DNA of 64,000 nucleotides, taken from NCBI RefSeq assembly GCF_001667505.1, contig NZ_LZHZ01000074.1, forward strand, positions 62,001 to 126,000, read 5' to 3'. The notes beneath the pieces were generated by a model. The model was not told where the DNA came from, did not search any database, and worked only from the letters and a program-made list of their open reading frames with translations. This DNA is from Mycobacterium sp. ACS1612. GTDB lineage: Bacteria; Actinomycetota; Actinomycetes; Mycobacteriales; Mycobacteriaceae. Below, piece by piece: positions 1-9,526 of this stretch. The translations under genes and the position numbers were made by a program. How positions within the stretch are numbered: position 1 is the first letter of the stretch; the number at the start of each line of letters is the position of its first letter.

Positions 1-1148
1 CCTACTTCCTGGAGTACGGAAAGGTCGCCCCGGCCGATACGACCTTCGTGTCGTGGCTGCCCTTCTATCACGACATGGGCCTGTTCGTCGGTGTCCTCAT
101 GCCGATCCTGACCGGACGTCCGGGTGTGCTGTTCAGCCCGGCGACGTTCCTGCAGCGGCCTGCGCGATGGGTTCAGTTGCTGGCCAAGAACACTCGCGCA
201 TTCTCGGCAGCCCCGAACTTCGCCTTCGACCTGGCGGTGCGGCGCACCACCGACGACGACATGGCCGGCCTCGACCTCGGCAACGTGTTGACCATCCTCA
301 GCGGCAGCGAACGGGTGCAGCCCGCGACCATCCGGCGGTTCACCGAGCGGTTCAACCGCTACAACCTGCGCAGCAGCATGATCCGGCCGTCGTACGGAAT
401 GGCGGAAGCCGCCGTGTATCTGGCCTCCCGCACACCGGCGCAGCCGCCCGAAGTCGTGCACTTCGACGCGGAGAAGTTGTCGGCGGGCGAGGCGATCCGC
501 ACCGATATCACCGGCGGCGCAACACTTTTGGCTTATGGGATGCCCGATTCGCCGCTCCTGCGGATCGTCGACCCTGAGACCGGTGCCGAATGCCCACAGG
601 GCAAGGTGGGCGAGATCTGGGCGCACGGTGAGAACATCGCCCCCGGCTACTGGGAAAGGTCCGAGGAAACCAACCGCGCGTTCGGGGCGACGATCTCGGC
701 CCTGTCGCCCGACACTCCCGAAAAGCCCTGGCTGCGAACCGGCGACCTCGGCTTCGTGTCGGAGAACGAGCTGTTCATCATCGGCCGCATCAAGGACCTG
801 CTGATCGTCTACGGGCGCAACCACTCCCCCGACGACATCGAAGCGACCATCAACGAGATCACCCGGGGGCGGTGCGCGGCGATATCGGTGCCTGGCGAGC
901 GATCAGAACAGCTCGTCGCGATCATCGAGGTGAAGAACCGCGCCGAATCGTTCGACGACGGGATGGAAGCCTTCGGCATGGTCAAGCGCGAAGTGACCTC
1001 GGCGATCTCGAATTCGCACGGTCTTTCCGTCGCGGATCTCGTTCTGGTTCCCCCGGGTTCGATCCCGACGACGACCAGCGGCAAGGTCAGGCGCGCAGCG
1101 TGCGTCGAGCACTACCGGCACGGGCGCTTCGCACGCCTGGATGCATAG
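1..1148 (+). CDS. Fatty acyl-AMP ligase (FadD/FAAL family), 5' end cut by window edge
   Basis: The reading frame is open from the first full codon (base 3), so the N-terminus lies outside the window; 381 C-terminal residues remain. Adenylation motifs appear in order: SWLPFYHDMGL, YGMAEAAVYLAS, WLRTGDLGF, then GRIKDLLIVYGRNHSPDDIE, and the C-terminal lysine motif TTSGKVRRA. The GRNHSPDDIE form and the co-located Pks, PapA and MmpL genes point to a fatty acyl-AMP ligase (FadD23/FadD25-type), which activates a fatty acid as acyl-adenylate and loads it onto a polyketide synthase, rather than to a CoA ligase. It is first of three plus-strand genes, 24 bp ahead of a glycosyltransferase. Family assignment is firm; the pairing with the Pks at 19029-25295 is inferred from clustering. 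Confidence 0.9.
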   Translation, partial: YFLEYGKVAPADTTFVSWLPFYHDMGLFVGVLMPILTGRPGVLFSPATFLQRPARWVQLLAKNTRAFSAAPNFAFDLAVRRTTDDDMAGLDLGNVLTILSGSERVQPATIRRFTERFNRYNLRSSMIRPSYGMAEAAVYLASRTPAQPPEVVHFDAEKLSAGEAIRTDITGGATLLAYGMPDSPLLRIVDPETGAECPQGKVGEIWAHGENIAPGYWERSEETNRAFGATISALSPDTPEKPWLRTGDLGFVSENELFIIGRIKDLLIVYGRNHSPDDIEATINEITRGRCAAISVPGERSEQLVAIIEVKNRAESFDDGMEAFGMVKREVTSAISNSHGLSVADLVLVPPGSIPTTTSGKVRRAACVEHYRHGRFARLDA

Positions 1149-1172
1149 GCTGGGCCGGTTGGGTCCGCACCG

Positions 1173-2426
1173 ATGAGATTCGCGCTGGCGATTCATGGCA
1201 GTCGCGGTGACGTCGAACCCGTTGCCGCGGTGGGTCAGGAGCTACAGCGCCGGGGACACGAAGTCCGGATGGCGGTGCCGCCCAATCTCGTTGGGTTCGT
1301 CGAATCGGTCGGCCTTCCTGTGGTCGAGTACGGACCCGACTCGCAGGAGCTGATCGACGACGATTTCGTGCACAACTACTGGAAGATGCAGCCGTTGCGG
1401 TTCGTGCGTGCGTTCTCCGAGTACGTCAGCCGCGGCTGGCAGGAGATGGGCGCGACGCTGAAATCGCAGGCCGATGGCGCCGATCTGGTGTTGACCGGGA
1501 CGATCTATCAAGGCGTCGCCGTCAATGTCGCTGAGTACTACGGCATTCCGTTGGCGGCGCTGCACTTCTTCCCGCAGCGGGCCAACGGCCACCTGATTCC
1601 GCGCGTGCCCGCTGTCCTGACCCGGTCGGCGATTTCCGCCGTGTGGTGGTGGTACTGGCGCATGACCAAGAACGCCGACGACACGCAACGCCGGGAACTC
1701 GGCTTGCCGCCGGCCGTCGACTCGTTGTCGAAGCGGATCACCGGCAGCGGCGCGTTGGAGATTCAGGCCTACGAGCACCTGTGCTTCCCCGGCCTTGCGG
1801 CCGAATGGCAGGGCCGCTGGCCGTTCATCGGTGCCCTGACGCTGCAGTTGCCGACGGCCACGGACTCCGATGTGGTGTCGTGGATCGGTCGCGGTGACCC
1901 GCCGATCTACTTCGGCTTCGGCAGCATGCCGGTCAAGTCCGCGGCCGGTACCGTCGCGATGATCAGCGCGGCGTGCGCGGAACTCGGTGAGCGCGCGTTG
2001 ATCTGCTCGGGTTGGGCGGACTTCGGCGACATTCCGGAATCCGACGATGTGAAGGTCGTGCCGTTGGTCAACCACGGCGCCGTCTTTCCGCTGTGCCGCG
2101 CCGTCGTCCATCACGGCGGCGCCGGCACCACCGCCGCGGGACTGCGGGCCGGTGTGCCTACGCTGATCCTGTGGGTGACCTCGGATCAACCGATCTGGGC
2201 CGCGCAGGTCAGTCAGTTGAAAGTCGGCCACGGACACCGCTTTTCCAGCGTCAGCAAGAAGTCGCTGGTTTCCGACCTGCGCCGGATCCTCGCACCGTCA
2301 TACACGGAAAGGGCCCGCGCGATTGCCCGTGAGATGACCACACCGGCGACCAGCGTCGCCGCCGCCGCAGACCTTCTCGAAGAGTCTGTTCGGATGAAAC
2401 CTGTCAACACGATGAGTGAGGCTTGA
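1173..2426 (+). CDS. GT1-family glycosyltransferase (UGT/MGT-like), copy 1
   Basis: A 417-residue GT-B glycosyltransferase. The N-terminal acceptor domain begins MRFALAIHGSRGDVEP, the family opening strand-loop. The C-terminal nucleotide-sugar site HHGGAGTTAAGLRAGVP lies near residue 312 and is followed by SDQPIWAAQV. The family comprises the GPL/LOS glycosyltransferases (GtfA/GtfB, Rv1524/Rv1526c types), which move a sugar from a nucleotide donor to a lipid or glycolipid in the cytoplasm. It is clearly paralogous to the gene at 12973-14247, which shares the same opening and donor motifs. The stop TGA abuts the GTG start of the next gene (methyltransferase), so the two are probably co-translated. 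The sugar and acceptor cannot be read from sequence. Confidence 0.9.
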   Translation: MRFALAIHGSRGDVEPVAAVGQELQRRGHEVRMAVPPNLVGFVESVGLPVVEYGPDSQELIDDDFVHNYWKMQPLRFVRAFSEYVSRGWQEMGATLKSQADGADLVLTGTIYQGVAVNVAEYYGIPLAALHFFPQRANGHLIPRVPAVLTRSAISAVWWWYWRMTKNADDTQRRELGLPPAVDSLSKRITGSGALEIQAYEHLCFPGLAAEWQGRWPFIGALTLQLPTATDSDVVSWIGRGDPPIYFGFGSMPVKSAAGTVAMISAACAELGERALICSGWADFGDIPESDDVKVVPLVNHGAVFPLCRAVVHHGGAGTTAAGLRAGVPTLILWVTSDQPIWAAQVSQLKVGHGHRFSSVSKKSLVSDLRRILAPSYTERARAIAREMTTPATSVAAAADLLEESVRMKPVNTMSEA

Positions 2427-3263
2427 GTGGCTACACAACGCCCAATTGAACTGATGAAGCAGGGATTACAACTGCCCATGGTGCTGAAGTACCGGCTGCA
2501 GTCTTCGCCGCTGATCGGGAAGATCACGACGAAGTACCTCCTGCCGTACGGCACCCGCCAGGTCGGCAACGACGTGGTCTTCTTCAACTTCGGGTACGAG
2601 GAGGACCCGCCGATGGCGCTGTCCTTGTCGGCGTCCGACGAGCCGAACCGCTACGGCATCCAGCTCTACCACAAAACGGCCAGCCAGGTTGACCTCACCG
2701 GCAAGCGGGTGCTCGAGGTCAGTTGCGGCGCAGGCGGTGGGGCGTCGTACATCGCCCGCACGTTGGGGCCGGCGTCGTACACAGGTCTGGATTTGAACCC
2801 GGCCAGCGTCGAACTCTGCCGGAAACGACACCAGGTGCCAGGCCTGGATTTCGTGCAGGGCGACGCGCAGGACCTGCCGTTCGCCGATGAGACCTTCGAC
2901 GCCGTGATCAATGTTGAAGCATCCCACCAGTATCCGGACTTCGCGCGCTTCCTCTCCGAAGTGGCCCGAGTGCTTCGGCCCGGCGGACACTTCCTCTACA
3001 CCGACAACTGCAGACAGCGCTATGTCGGGATGTGGGAAGCCGCGCTGGCCGAAGCCCCGCTGCGGCGCATCTCGGAGACCGACATCAACGCCGAGGCGTT
3101 GCGCGGGTTGAAGGAGAACACGCTGCGTGCGCAGGCTCAGCTCGGCAGCCGCATGCCTGGGTTCATGGCCGGCATCCTCGGGCGCGGCTTCAACGTCATG
3201 GACTGGGACCTGCGTCGCGGCGGTGGCATCTCCTACCGGCTGTACTGCTTCACCAAGGACTGA
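2427..3263 (+). CDS. SAM-dependent O-methyltransferase (Rv2952/Fmt-like)
   Basis: A class I SAM methyltransferase of 278 residues starting at GTG 2427, directly after the preceding stop. Motif I is VLEVSCGAGGGASYIA (about residues 92-107), followed by GLDLNPASVELC, FVQGDAQDLPFADETFD and the post-motif VLRPGGHFLYTD. The layout matches the mycobacterial glycolipid methyltransferases (Rv2952, GPL Fmt and Rmt types), which methylate a hydroxyl of a lipid or of a sugar already attached to it. The likely job is 3-O-methylation of a sugar in the glycolipid, inferred from the adjoining glycosyltransferase. It ends 1 bp before the convergent acyltransferase gene. Confidence 0.85.
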   Translation: MATQRPIELMKQGLQLPMVLKYRLQSSPLIGKITTKYLLPYGTRQVGNDVVFFNFGYEEDPPMALSLSASDEPNRYGIQLYHKTASQVDLTGKRVLEVSCGAGGGASYIARTLGPASYTGLDLNPASVELCRKRHQVPGLDFVQGDAQDLPFADETFDAVINVEASHQYPDFARFLSEVARVLRPGGHFLYTDNCRQRYVGMWEAALAEAPLRRISETDINAEALRGLKENTLRAQAQLGSRMPGFMAGILGRGFNVMDWDLRRGGGISYRLYCFTKD

Positions 3264-3264
3264 G

Positions 3265-5457
3265 TCAGTTCTGCGCTAGCGCGCGGTCGGCCAGCGCCTC
3301 CAGCGCCGGTGCCAGCACCCGGGAGTACTCCAGCGTCAGGTGTCCGGCGTCGACGTAGACGAGGGTGTTGCCGATGATGACCGGGCAGCGATTCGCGGTG
3401 CAGAACAGGTCGGTCAGGTCGGCATACTGGCCGCCGCCTGCCTTGACGGCCGCCTCCTCGGCGGCGATGCCGGGTCGGTTGAACGCGGTCGACATCGGCG
3501 GTGAGCAGGCCGTCGCGTCGTCGAGGTGTTCAGACAGGCAGCCCGGCACCGATGTGTTCAGCGCAGGCAGCGGGCCGAGCACCAGCACCTTGGCGCCGGT
3601 TTCGCGCAGTTGACGCACCAGGCGGGTCAACGCGTTGTTCCACGCCGGATCGTATGACGTGAAGCCGGACAGGAATCCGTGGCTGTTGGTGGCGGTGTAA
3701 GACCGGAATACGCTCACCATGACCAACTTTGGATGTTCGGCGTTCAATCGGGCGATGATCTGGCGGCGCCAGTCCTCGCAGCGTTGCACGTATTCGACCA
3801 GTCGGCTGACAAGCCGATTGGCGATCGGCAAGTCCATCATCGGGCAGGCCGCCTTGGCCATCGCCTCCATCCGCCATGGCCGCTGCGTGCCGATCTGCTG
3901 GAACGCAGGGATCCACATCGAGGCGTGCGAGTCGCCGACGATGGCCACCGTCGCCTTGGAGGCGGTATCGCCCATCGCGCACTCGGGTTGGCCGCTCTGA
4001 AAAGGCGCCCGCAGGCACCCGTTGAACAGCATGGCCCCGACTTCGCCAGGCGCATCGGCAAGCGGCGGACTCAGGTTCGACGGAACGGCTTTCAGATCGG
4101 CAGATGCCGCGACCGCAGCCTGCACCTGGCTGAATACGTCTTGCACCGACCCCGGCCGCACGGTCAACGGCGTGGTCTGCGCGCCGCGGCTCACCGGAAC
4201 AGGCAGGGGGATCGACGAAACCCACAGCAGCAGCACCACACTCACGCACGCCGCCAGCGCAGAGCAGATACCGCCGACGGCAAGACTCTTTCCTGGCGAC
4301 TTGCGAAAGATCGCGGCGTATCGCAACGGGTTCTCGACGAAACGCAGTGTGAGCACCGCCAGCACGCCGGACAGACCGAGCACCACCAGGTTGCCCACCA
4401 GCCCGAGTTTGTGGCCCAACAGGATCGGCGCGAACACCAACGCAGGCCAGTGCCACAGATACCACGAGTACGACCACCGTCCGAGCGCCCGCATCGGCGC
4501 CACCGAAAGCAGCCGACCGCAACCGCGCGTCGGCGCGGCGCACCCGGCGCCGATCACCAGCGCGGTGCCCACCCACGGCAACAGCGACGCGGTGCCCGGA
4601 TAGGCCACCGCTGGCGTCAGATAGGCGCAGGCGAACAGGATCAGGGCCAGCCCGGCCAGGCCGAGAACCACCGCAACCCGCTGCGGAAGGCGGCGCCATT
4701 GGCTGGCCGTGAGCGCCACCAACGCGCCGCCTGCCAACTGCCACGCCCGCGTCGGCAGCGAGAAGTATGCGGCGAGTGGCATCACGTAGGTGACCATCAG
4801 CGACAGCGCGAACGACGAGGCCGCGACCAGCGCGACGAGCACCACGTACGGCGTTTTCGACACGGGTGCATCCGTTTTCGCGCGTCGACGCATGCGCCGG
4901 ACCAGCCACGCGGTGCCGACGATCATCGGCGGCCACAGCAGATAGAACTGTTCCTCGACACCCAGCGTCCAGTAGTGCTGGAACGGTGAGGCCAGCACGT
5001 TGTCGGCGAAATAGTCGACCTGTTGGCCGATGAACCAGAAGTTGGGCACATACAGCGCGCTGGCGATGCCGTCCATCAGCGCGGCCTTGGCCTGTAGTGG
5101 CGGCAGCAGCAGGGCGGCGCCGATCGCGGTGACCACGCCCACCAACGCCGATACCGGGAGCAGGCGGCGGGCCCGCTTACCGTAGAACTTGCGCAGCCCG
5201 ATCGTGCCGGTGGTGCTCACCTCACGCCAGAGCTGGCCGGTGATGACGAAGCCGGAGACGAAGAAGAAGATGTCAGGGCCGACGAAACCGCCACCCAGGC
5301 CGGGCATCGCGATGTGGAACCCGAGAATCGCCAGCAGGGTGAGCCCGCGCAGGCCCTCGATGTCCGGCCGGAATCCGGTCTCCGCCGACTGCTGACCCTG
5401 CGCTGACTGTCCAGCGCTCGTGGTGCGGGTAACCGTGTCGGACTGGTGCATTCTCAC
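3265..5457 (-). CDS. OafA-type O-acyltransferase (acyltransferase 3 + SGNH domain)
   Basis: A 730-residue integral membrane protein. Residues about 35-390 carry around ten hydrophobic helices of an acyltransferase-3 domain that opens RPDIEGLRGLTLLAILGFH. The C-terminal part is an SGNH esterase-like domain, with VAIVGDSHASMW near residue 505 and a late DAGHLT near residue 704 that would supply the Asp/His of the triad. Such fusions transfer acetyl or other short acyl groups to glycans at the membrane, here probably decorating the glycolipid sugar. The start is GTG 5457 or the in-frame ATG 5451. It is last in the minus-strand glycolipid run, 29 bp after the GT2 gene. Confidence 0.9.
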   Translation of the reverse strand: MRMHQSDTVTRTTSAGQSAQGQQSAETGFRPDIEGLRGLTLLAILGFHIAMPGLGGGFVGPDIFFFVSGFVITGQLWREVSTTGTIGLRKFYGKRARRLLPVSALVGVVTAIGAALLLPPLQAKAALMDGIASALYVPNFWFIGQQVDYFADNVLASPFQHYWTLGVEEQFYLLWPPMIVGTAWLVRRMRRRAKTDAPVSKTPYVVLVALVAASSFALSLMVTYVMPLAAYFSLPTRAWQLAGGALVALTASQWRRLPQRVAVVLGLAGLALILFACAYLTPAVAYPGTASLLPWVGTALVIGAGCAAPTRGCGRLLSVAPMRALGRWSYSWYLWHWPALVFAPILLGHKLGLVGNLVVLGLSGVLAVLTLRFVENPLRYAAIFRKSPGKSLAVGGICSALAACVSVVLLLWVSSIPLPVPVSRGAQTTPLTVRPGSVQDVFSQVQAAVAASADLKAVPSNLSPPLADAPGEVGAMLFNGCLRAPFQSGQPECAMGDTASKATVAIVGDSHASMWIPAFQQIGTQRPWRMEAMAKAACPMMDLPIANRLVSRLVEYVQRCEDWRRQIIARLNAEHPKLVMVSVFRSYTATNSHGFLSGFTSYDPAWNNALTRLVRQLRETGAKVLVLGPLPALNTSVPGCLSEHLDDATACSPPMSTAFNRPGIAAEEAAVKAGGGQYADLTDLFCTANRCPVIIGNTLVYVDAGHLTLEYSRVLAPALEALADRALAQN

Positions 5458-5486
5458 CCAACTCTGTGTGTATGTGGACGCGACGA

Positions 5487-6320
5487 CTAGTGGTCGGTGC
5501 AGAAGCGGAACAACCCGTGCTTGCGCAGCAGGTACAGCGCCGCCTTGTTGACCGAGCGTTGCCGGTTGTTCCCGCGAACGTCGACCTCGCGATGGACGAC
5601 CTTGATGCTCGGATCGAAGTATCGCCTGACGCCGATGCGCTCCAACCGTATTGCCAGATCCTGGATCTCGTGTTCGCGCAGCACGGGGTCATATCCGCCG
5701 ACGGCCTTGAACAGCTCCGAGCGGACAAGCATGTTTCCTTCGTGCACCCAGTACGCCGGAGCAGGCGCCGGCGGCTCGAGGATGTTCGGCCACTGGGTCA
5801 CCAGCGGCGCGAGCACCTTTCGCAGTACGCGGGCCAGCTGCGGCTTCGTCGTCCTGAGGCGATCGATCATCAGCTGAACCAGCGCGGTGGAATTGCCCCA
5901 CAGCGAGAACACGGCACCGTAATTGTCGAGTTCCTGGCTGCCGTCGGTCCTGCTGACCAGTCCACCGATCAACCCCACGCCGGTGTCGGCGTAGCGCGCG
6001 ACGACTTCCCTGGCCACCGCAGGCGTTTCGGTCGTCTGCAGGTCCATGTCGGCGTCGATGAAGTGGATGATGGCCCCGTCCGCGACATGGTCGATGATCT
6101 GGTTACGGTTGGCGGCCGCGCCTCTGTTGTGCCTGCTGCGGACGAGTGTGACATCGCCGCCGAACGACGCCACCACGTCGGCGGTGTCGTCGGTGGAGGC
6201 GTCGTCGAGCACGAAGACGCCGTCGTAGGACTGCGCAAGCACCTGGGGCAGCAGCTTACGGAGACTGGCCGCCATGTTGTAGTTCGGAATGGCGGCCACC
6301 ACGGGCGACCGGTCAACCAT
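5487..6320 (-). CDS. GT2-family glycosyltransferase
   Basis: A 277-residue GT-A enzyme beginning MVDRSPVVAAIPNYNMAASL. It has the typical GT2 nucleotide-binding start, the VLDDASTDDTADVV segment and the metal-binding DADMD after IIHFI. GT2 enzymes invert at the sugar and use a nucleotide-sugar donor at the cytoplasmic face. ATG 6320 was chosen because it overlaps the upstream methyltransferase stop by only 8 bp; a longer TTG start at 6338 would overlap by 26. It belongs to the glycolipid operon. Donor and acceptor are unknown. Confidence 0.85.
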   Translation of the reverse strand: MVDRSPVVAAIPNYNMAASLRKLLPQVLAQSYDGVFVLDDASTDDTADVVASFGGDVTLVRSRHNRGAAANRNQIIDHVADGAIIHFIDADMDLQTTETPAVAREVVARYADTGVGLIGGLVSRTDGSQELDNYGAVFSLWGNSTALVQLMIDRLRTTKPQLARVLRKVLAPLVTQWPNILEPPAPAPAYWVHEGNMLVRSELFKAVGGYDPVLREHEIQDLAIRLERIGVRRYFDPSIKVVHREVDVRGNNRQRSVNKAALYLLRKHGLFRFCTDH

Positions 6321-6885
6321 GGTGCTGCGAAAAGACAAACAGGCGTTGGTCTTTCCACGGCTCCTCTCGCTGCAGGACGAATCCCCGTTCGTCGAACAGC
6401 CCCCGCAGTTCGTCGGCGCAGTAGTTGTTCATCCAGCCGTGGTTGAGCCGGCCGATGGACTCGAACCTGCTGCGCAGCCGATTGCCGTTGGGTTTCGTGC
6501 AGGCATACGACAGCACGCAGAGCGGAAAGTGCCGGGTCATCCAGTCCAGCACGGACGGCACGTCGCGCACGTACTCGAGCACGCCCATGATGACGGCGAC
6601 GTCGTAGGAATCCTCCCCGAGTTCGGGCAACGGCCTGTCGTTCAGATCGCACACGATCGTGCCGGGGCCGCGGTCCACCAGATCGGAGGCGGTATACGTG
6701 CACGTCGAGTCGAGATACTTCTCGAGTACGCGCCTGGCAGCACCGAATTCGATGACGCGGCTGTGGTTGGGCACCATGGCCGCAGCCATCTCGGTTCGGC
6801 TCTCCCATGACGCGTAGATGCTGCGGGGGTCCGCCCAGCGGTCGTAGTCCGTCTTCTGGCGCAGTGCGCCGGTCAATCTCAACAT
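6313..6885 (-). CDS. Class I SAM-dependent methyltransferase
   Basis: A 190-residue methyltransferase starting MLRLTGALRQKTDYDRWADP. The degenerate motif I is VIEFGAARRVLEKYL, followed by IVCDLNDRPLPEL and the motif-IV region YDVAVIMGVLEYVRDV. ATG 6885 is selected because AGGAG lies 5 bases upstream and because it overlaps the pyruvyltransferase stop by only 7 bp; the open frame extends further upstream but reads as non-coding. The likely role is methylation of a sugar in the glycolipid. It is distinct in sequence from the other two methyltransferases of the locus. Confidence 0.8.
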   Translation of the reverse strand: MLRLTGALRQKTDYDRWADPRSIYASWESRTEMAAAMVPNHSRVIEFGAARRVLEKYLDSTCTYTASDLVDRGPGTIVCDLNDRPLPELGEDSYDVAVIMGVLEYVRDVPSVLDWMTRHFPLCVLSYACTKPNGNRLRSRFESIGRLNHGWMNNYCADELRGLFDERGFVLQREEPWKDQRLFVFSQHHG

Positions 6886-7913
6886 GTGGCTCCTAACTGA
6901 TGACGAACGGCGGTGTATTCGGTGTCGAGTCGTCTTCGCAACTCGGTAACCGCAGCCTCGGTGCTGGCTCTGATCATCGACGCGTCGGCGAGCGCGCTTT
7001 CGACATGATCGACGACGGCAGCGCCGCGCAACTTGTCCGTGCGGATCAGCGATCGCTCGTTGTCGATCGATCGCGCGAAGTCCCGGCACTTCGGTAAGTA
7101 TTCGAGCGCGACGACAGGCGTTGCCGAGATCGCCGCCAGGATTCCGGCGTGCAGTCTGCTGACGATCGCCACCGAGCAGCGGGCGAGCTCGCGCGCGGCG
7201 GCCTGGGCGTCGGGGGGCATGACCACTTCAGCGTCAATACCGTTGAGCGCCAATCGGGTCCAGCGTTCGTCCGCGCGATTCATCAGTATCCCGACGAAGC
7301 GATAGCCCTTCGACGACAGCGCTGTGACGGCCAGCGATATCTCCTGCGCCACGGTTGCCGGATCCTGTCCCCACAGATCATCGTCGCCGAAGCCGAGGTT
7401 CAGCCCGATCAACCCGTCCTCGACGACGACGTCGGGCCGCGGCAGCAGCAGCGCCGGATCGCCGGAGACCTCGACGTTCAGCCCGACCTCGGCCAGCAGT
7501 TCCGCGCTGCGCGGTCCGCGCACCGAGACGGTGCGGAACTCCGAGAGGATCGGCTTCCACCGCTTCAGCTCGTCGCCGTCCGAGCCGTATCTGCGCCGGT
7601 CGAAGTCCGGGTCCTCCACACCGACGCCGATGGCGTAGCTGCCGTTCTTGGTGAGTGCCATCCCGCGCTTGGCCAGTCGCCGGAAGTATTTGGTACCCAC
7701 CAGCGTTCCGCCGCCCACCATCTGAACGCCGTTACGCAGTGTCCGATTCGCACCGGTTGCCGCCGCACGCAGCACCTCGTGCCGGAACCGCGGCAGGTCG
7801 ACGAACGCAGCCGAGGGCAGTTGTGCACGTACCGCGTCGTAGATGGCGTCGTCACCGAGATTGCCTCGCCCATGCCAGCCGAGATAGCCGACGACGGATG
7901 TCCTGCGGGTCAT
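6879..7913 (-). CDS. Polysaccharide pyruvyltransferase family protein, copy 1
   Basis: A 344-residue protein beginning MTRRTSVVGYLGWHGRGNLG. It shows the family signature GNLGDDAIYDAV, a central VSVRGPRSAELL and a C-terminal VSRLHAGILAA/YLPKCRDFA block. Family members (CsaB, WcaK, ExoV) transfer enolpyruvate from PEP onto sugar hydroxyls to make pyruvate ketals. In the LOS of M. smegmatis, 4,6-pyruvylated glucose is a known constituent, which makes that the leading hypothesis here. ATG 7913 overlaps the preceding stop as ATGA. A paralogue with the same blocks lies at 11147-12232, so the locus may install two pyruvates or use two different acceptors. Confidence 0.88.
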   Translation of the reverse strand: MTRRTSVVGYLGWHGRGNLGDDAIYDAVRAQLPSAAFVDLPRFRHEVLRAAATGANRTLRNGVQMVGGGTLVGTKYFRRLAKRGMALTKNGSYAIGVGVEDPDFDRRRYGSDGDELKRWKPILSEFRTVSVRGPRSAELLAEVGLNVEVSGDPALLLPRPDVVVEDGLIGLNLGFGDDDLWGQDPATVAQEISLAVTALSSKGYRFVGILMNRADERWTRLALNGIDAEVVMPPDAQAAARELARCSVAIVSRLHAGILAAISATPVVALEYLPKCRDFARSIDNERSLIRTDKLRGAAVVDHVESALADASMIRASTEAAVTELRRRLDTEYTAVRHQLGATC

Positions 7914-8824
7914 GGTGATCCGATCGCCGAGTCGGTGGGTGGTGAATAGTTCTCCAGATAGGAGACGCGGCGTTTGGCACCGGGGAGCGACGGCAGCTGG
8001 AGCTTGTACGCGGGGTCTGGTTTGAACGCCGGCGCACCGAAGGCGGCCCACACGGTGGCGGCCCGACCCTTCGACGGTCGAATCCCGAAGTCGCGGAGCA
8101 GATGGGAGGCGTACGGCAGGGCTGGGCCGACGAGCATGTTGCCCGAGTGGTTCTCTCCGGTGTCCACCTGGTAGACCGCGCCTGCGAACGGCAACGGGTC
8201 GAGACGGCGGCCATGCTCCCGCCACCAGTCGAAGGCGTAACCGTGCTCGAGCAGGTTCTCGAGCCGCTCGCCGAAGGCCGCCGCGATCTCCTGCTGGGTG
8301 GCCGACACGGTCAGGTCGGTCGGCACCTCGTAGGCGTCGAACGGGACGATGAACGACGTCCCGCAGATCCGGAAGAACTTCCGCCGCAGCGCGTATGCGT
8401 TTCTAGCCCGCGAATACACCCAGCCGCGGGTCACCACCCACCCGAGGCCGCCGCGGTGAGAATCCGTGAATCCCGCGATGTCGCGGTGGACGAAATCGTC
8501 GGCGTCGAATGGCATCACGTAGTCCGGTTCGTACTCACGCGCCGCGATCAGGCCGACCGCCGTCTTGGTGCCTTTGTCCCAGATGACCGATGCACGGCCG
8601 GTTTGCGGACCCTTGACCGCCGACGGTGGCGCGAAGTCGACCTCGACGAAGTGTGCGCGCTCCGGCAGTCCGAACGCCGGACGTCGATTGCCGACGATGA
8701 TCACCACATACTCGTCCGAGGTCTGCCGACTGATCGACGCGAGCGTGTCCTGCAACAGCGATTCGACGCGACCGTAGTCCGCGGAGTTCTGCGGGTGACG
8801 CAATGTGGTGATGAACGCCAGCAT
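7910..8824 (-). CDS. Putative GT2-like glycosyltransferase
   Basis: A 304-residue protein starting MLAFITTLRHPQNSADYGRV. The N-terminal half resembles a GT-A fold: SLLQDTLASISRQTSDEYVVI, then YVMPFDADDFVHRD with a DADD metal motif, in the manner of actinobacterial GT2-like enzymes. The C-terminal half (about residue 170 on) is less familiar to me. It is separated by 15 bp from the upstream methyltransferase and overlaps the pyruvyltransferase by 4 bp, so it is part of the glycolipid operon. I call it a glycosyltransferase from the DxD motif and context; the sugar is unknown. Confidence 0.7.
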   Translation of the reverse strand: MLAFITTLRHPQNSADYGRVESLLQDTLASISRQTSDEYVVIIVGNRRPAFGLPERAHFVEVDFAPPSAVKGPQTGRASVIWDKGTKTAVGLIAAREYEPDYVMPFDADDFVHRDIAGFTDSHRGGLGWVVTRGWVYSRARNAYALRRKFFRICGTSFIVPFDAYEVPTDLTVSATQQEIAAAFGERLENLLEHGYAFDWWREHGRRLDPLPFAGAVYQVDTGENHSGNMLVGPALPYASHLLRDFGIRPSKGRAATVWAAFGAPAFKPDPAYKLQLPSLPGAKRRVSYLENYSPPTDSAIGSP

Positions 8825-8839
8825 GCTTCGATTGCCCCG

Positions 8840-9526
8840 CTAGCGGCACTCGGCCAGGCCGAGTCGGTTCTGGAACTCGACGGCTCCGGCCACCTGTGGT
8901 GAGCGCGCGATCTCCAACCAGGCTTCGCGCATGCCCTGCCCGTAGCTGATGTCGTCGAACAGCACCAACCCGCCTGGCGACATGCGCGGTTGCAGGATCT
9001 GCCACTGCTTCATCACGAAGTCGTAGGTGTGGATGCCGTCGACAAGGGCCATGTCGATCTGCCCCGGGACGTCGCCCACATGATCTTCGAAAGCGCCGCG
9101 GGTCAACGTGAACCGGTCGGAGATTTCCGCGATGGCGCCTGCGGCGACCTGCGCCCACTCGTCGTTGATCTCGAAGCTGTACAGGTGACCCCATCGGACT
9201 TCTTCGAGGCCCGCGGTGAAGTACATGCCGGACACCCCGAACCCGGAGCCGAACTCGACGATCGTCGTGGGCCGACGCTGCGCCACCAGCCACGCGTACA
9301 GATCTCCCTGCATCGGTGGCGAACTCACGTCCCGCACCGTGAATTTCATACCGGGAAGGTCGTATTCGTTCGCCAACGTCTGCGGTCCAAGCCGGTCGTG
9401 GTTGGCGGCGGCAAGCGCCTCGATCCGGTCCTTGTGCGGCGCGCGGGGAAAGCGGCGGGGTAGGTCGGTGATCGAACCGCCGCGCGACACCCATTTCATC
9501 TGGCGGTTGAGCACGTTAGCGAGCAT
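8840..9526 (-). CDS. Class I SAM O-methyltransferase (CmcI/MdmC-like)
   Basis: A 228-residue methyltransferase starting MLANVLNRQMKWVSRGGSI. The SAM site is IVEFGSGFGVSGMYFTAG, then YSFEINDEWAQVAAG, the acidic IDMALVDGIHTYDFV and LVLFDDISYGQGM. The DG-H and FDD residues resemble metal-assisted O-methyltransferases. ATG 9526 was chosen because it overlaps the preceding PE-PPE gene by only 11 bp; the longer frame adds a basic, low-complexity head. It is probably the third sugar or lipid O-methyltransferase of the locus; the acceptor is not readable. Confidence 0.8.
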   Translation of the reverse strand: MLANVLNRQMKWVSRGGSITDLPRRFPRAPHKDRIEALAAANHDRLGPQTLANEYDLPGMKFTVRDVSSPPMQGDLYAWLVAQRRPTTIVEFGSGFGVSGMYFTAGLEEVRWGHLYSFEINDEWAQVAAGAIAEISDRFTLTRGAFEDHVGDVPGQIDMALVDGIHTYDFVMKQWQILQPRMSPGGLVLFDDISYGQGMREAWLEIARSPQVAGAVEFQNRLGLAECR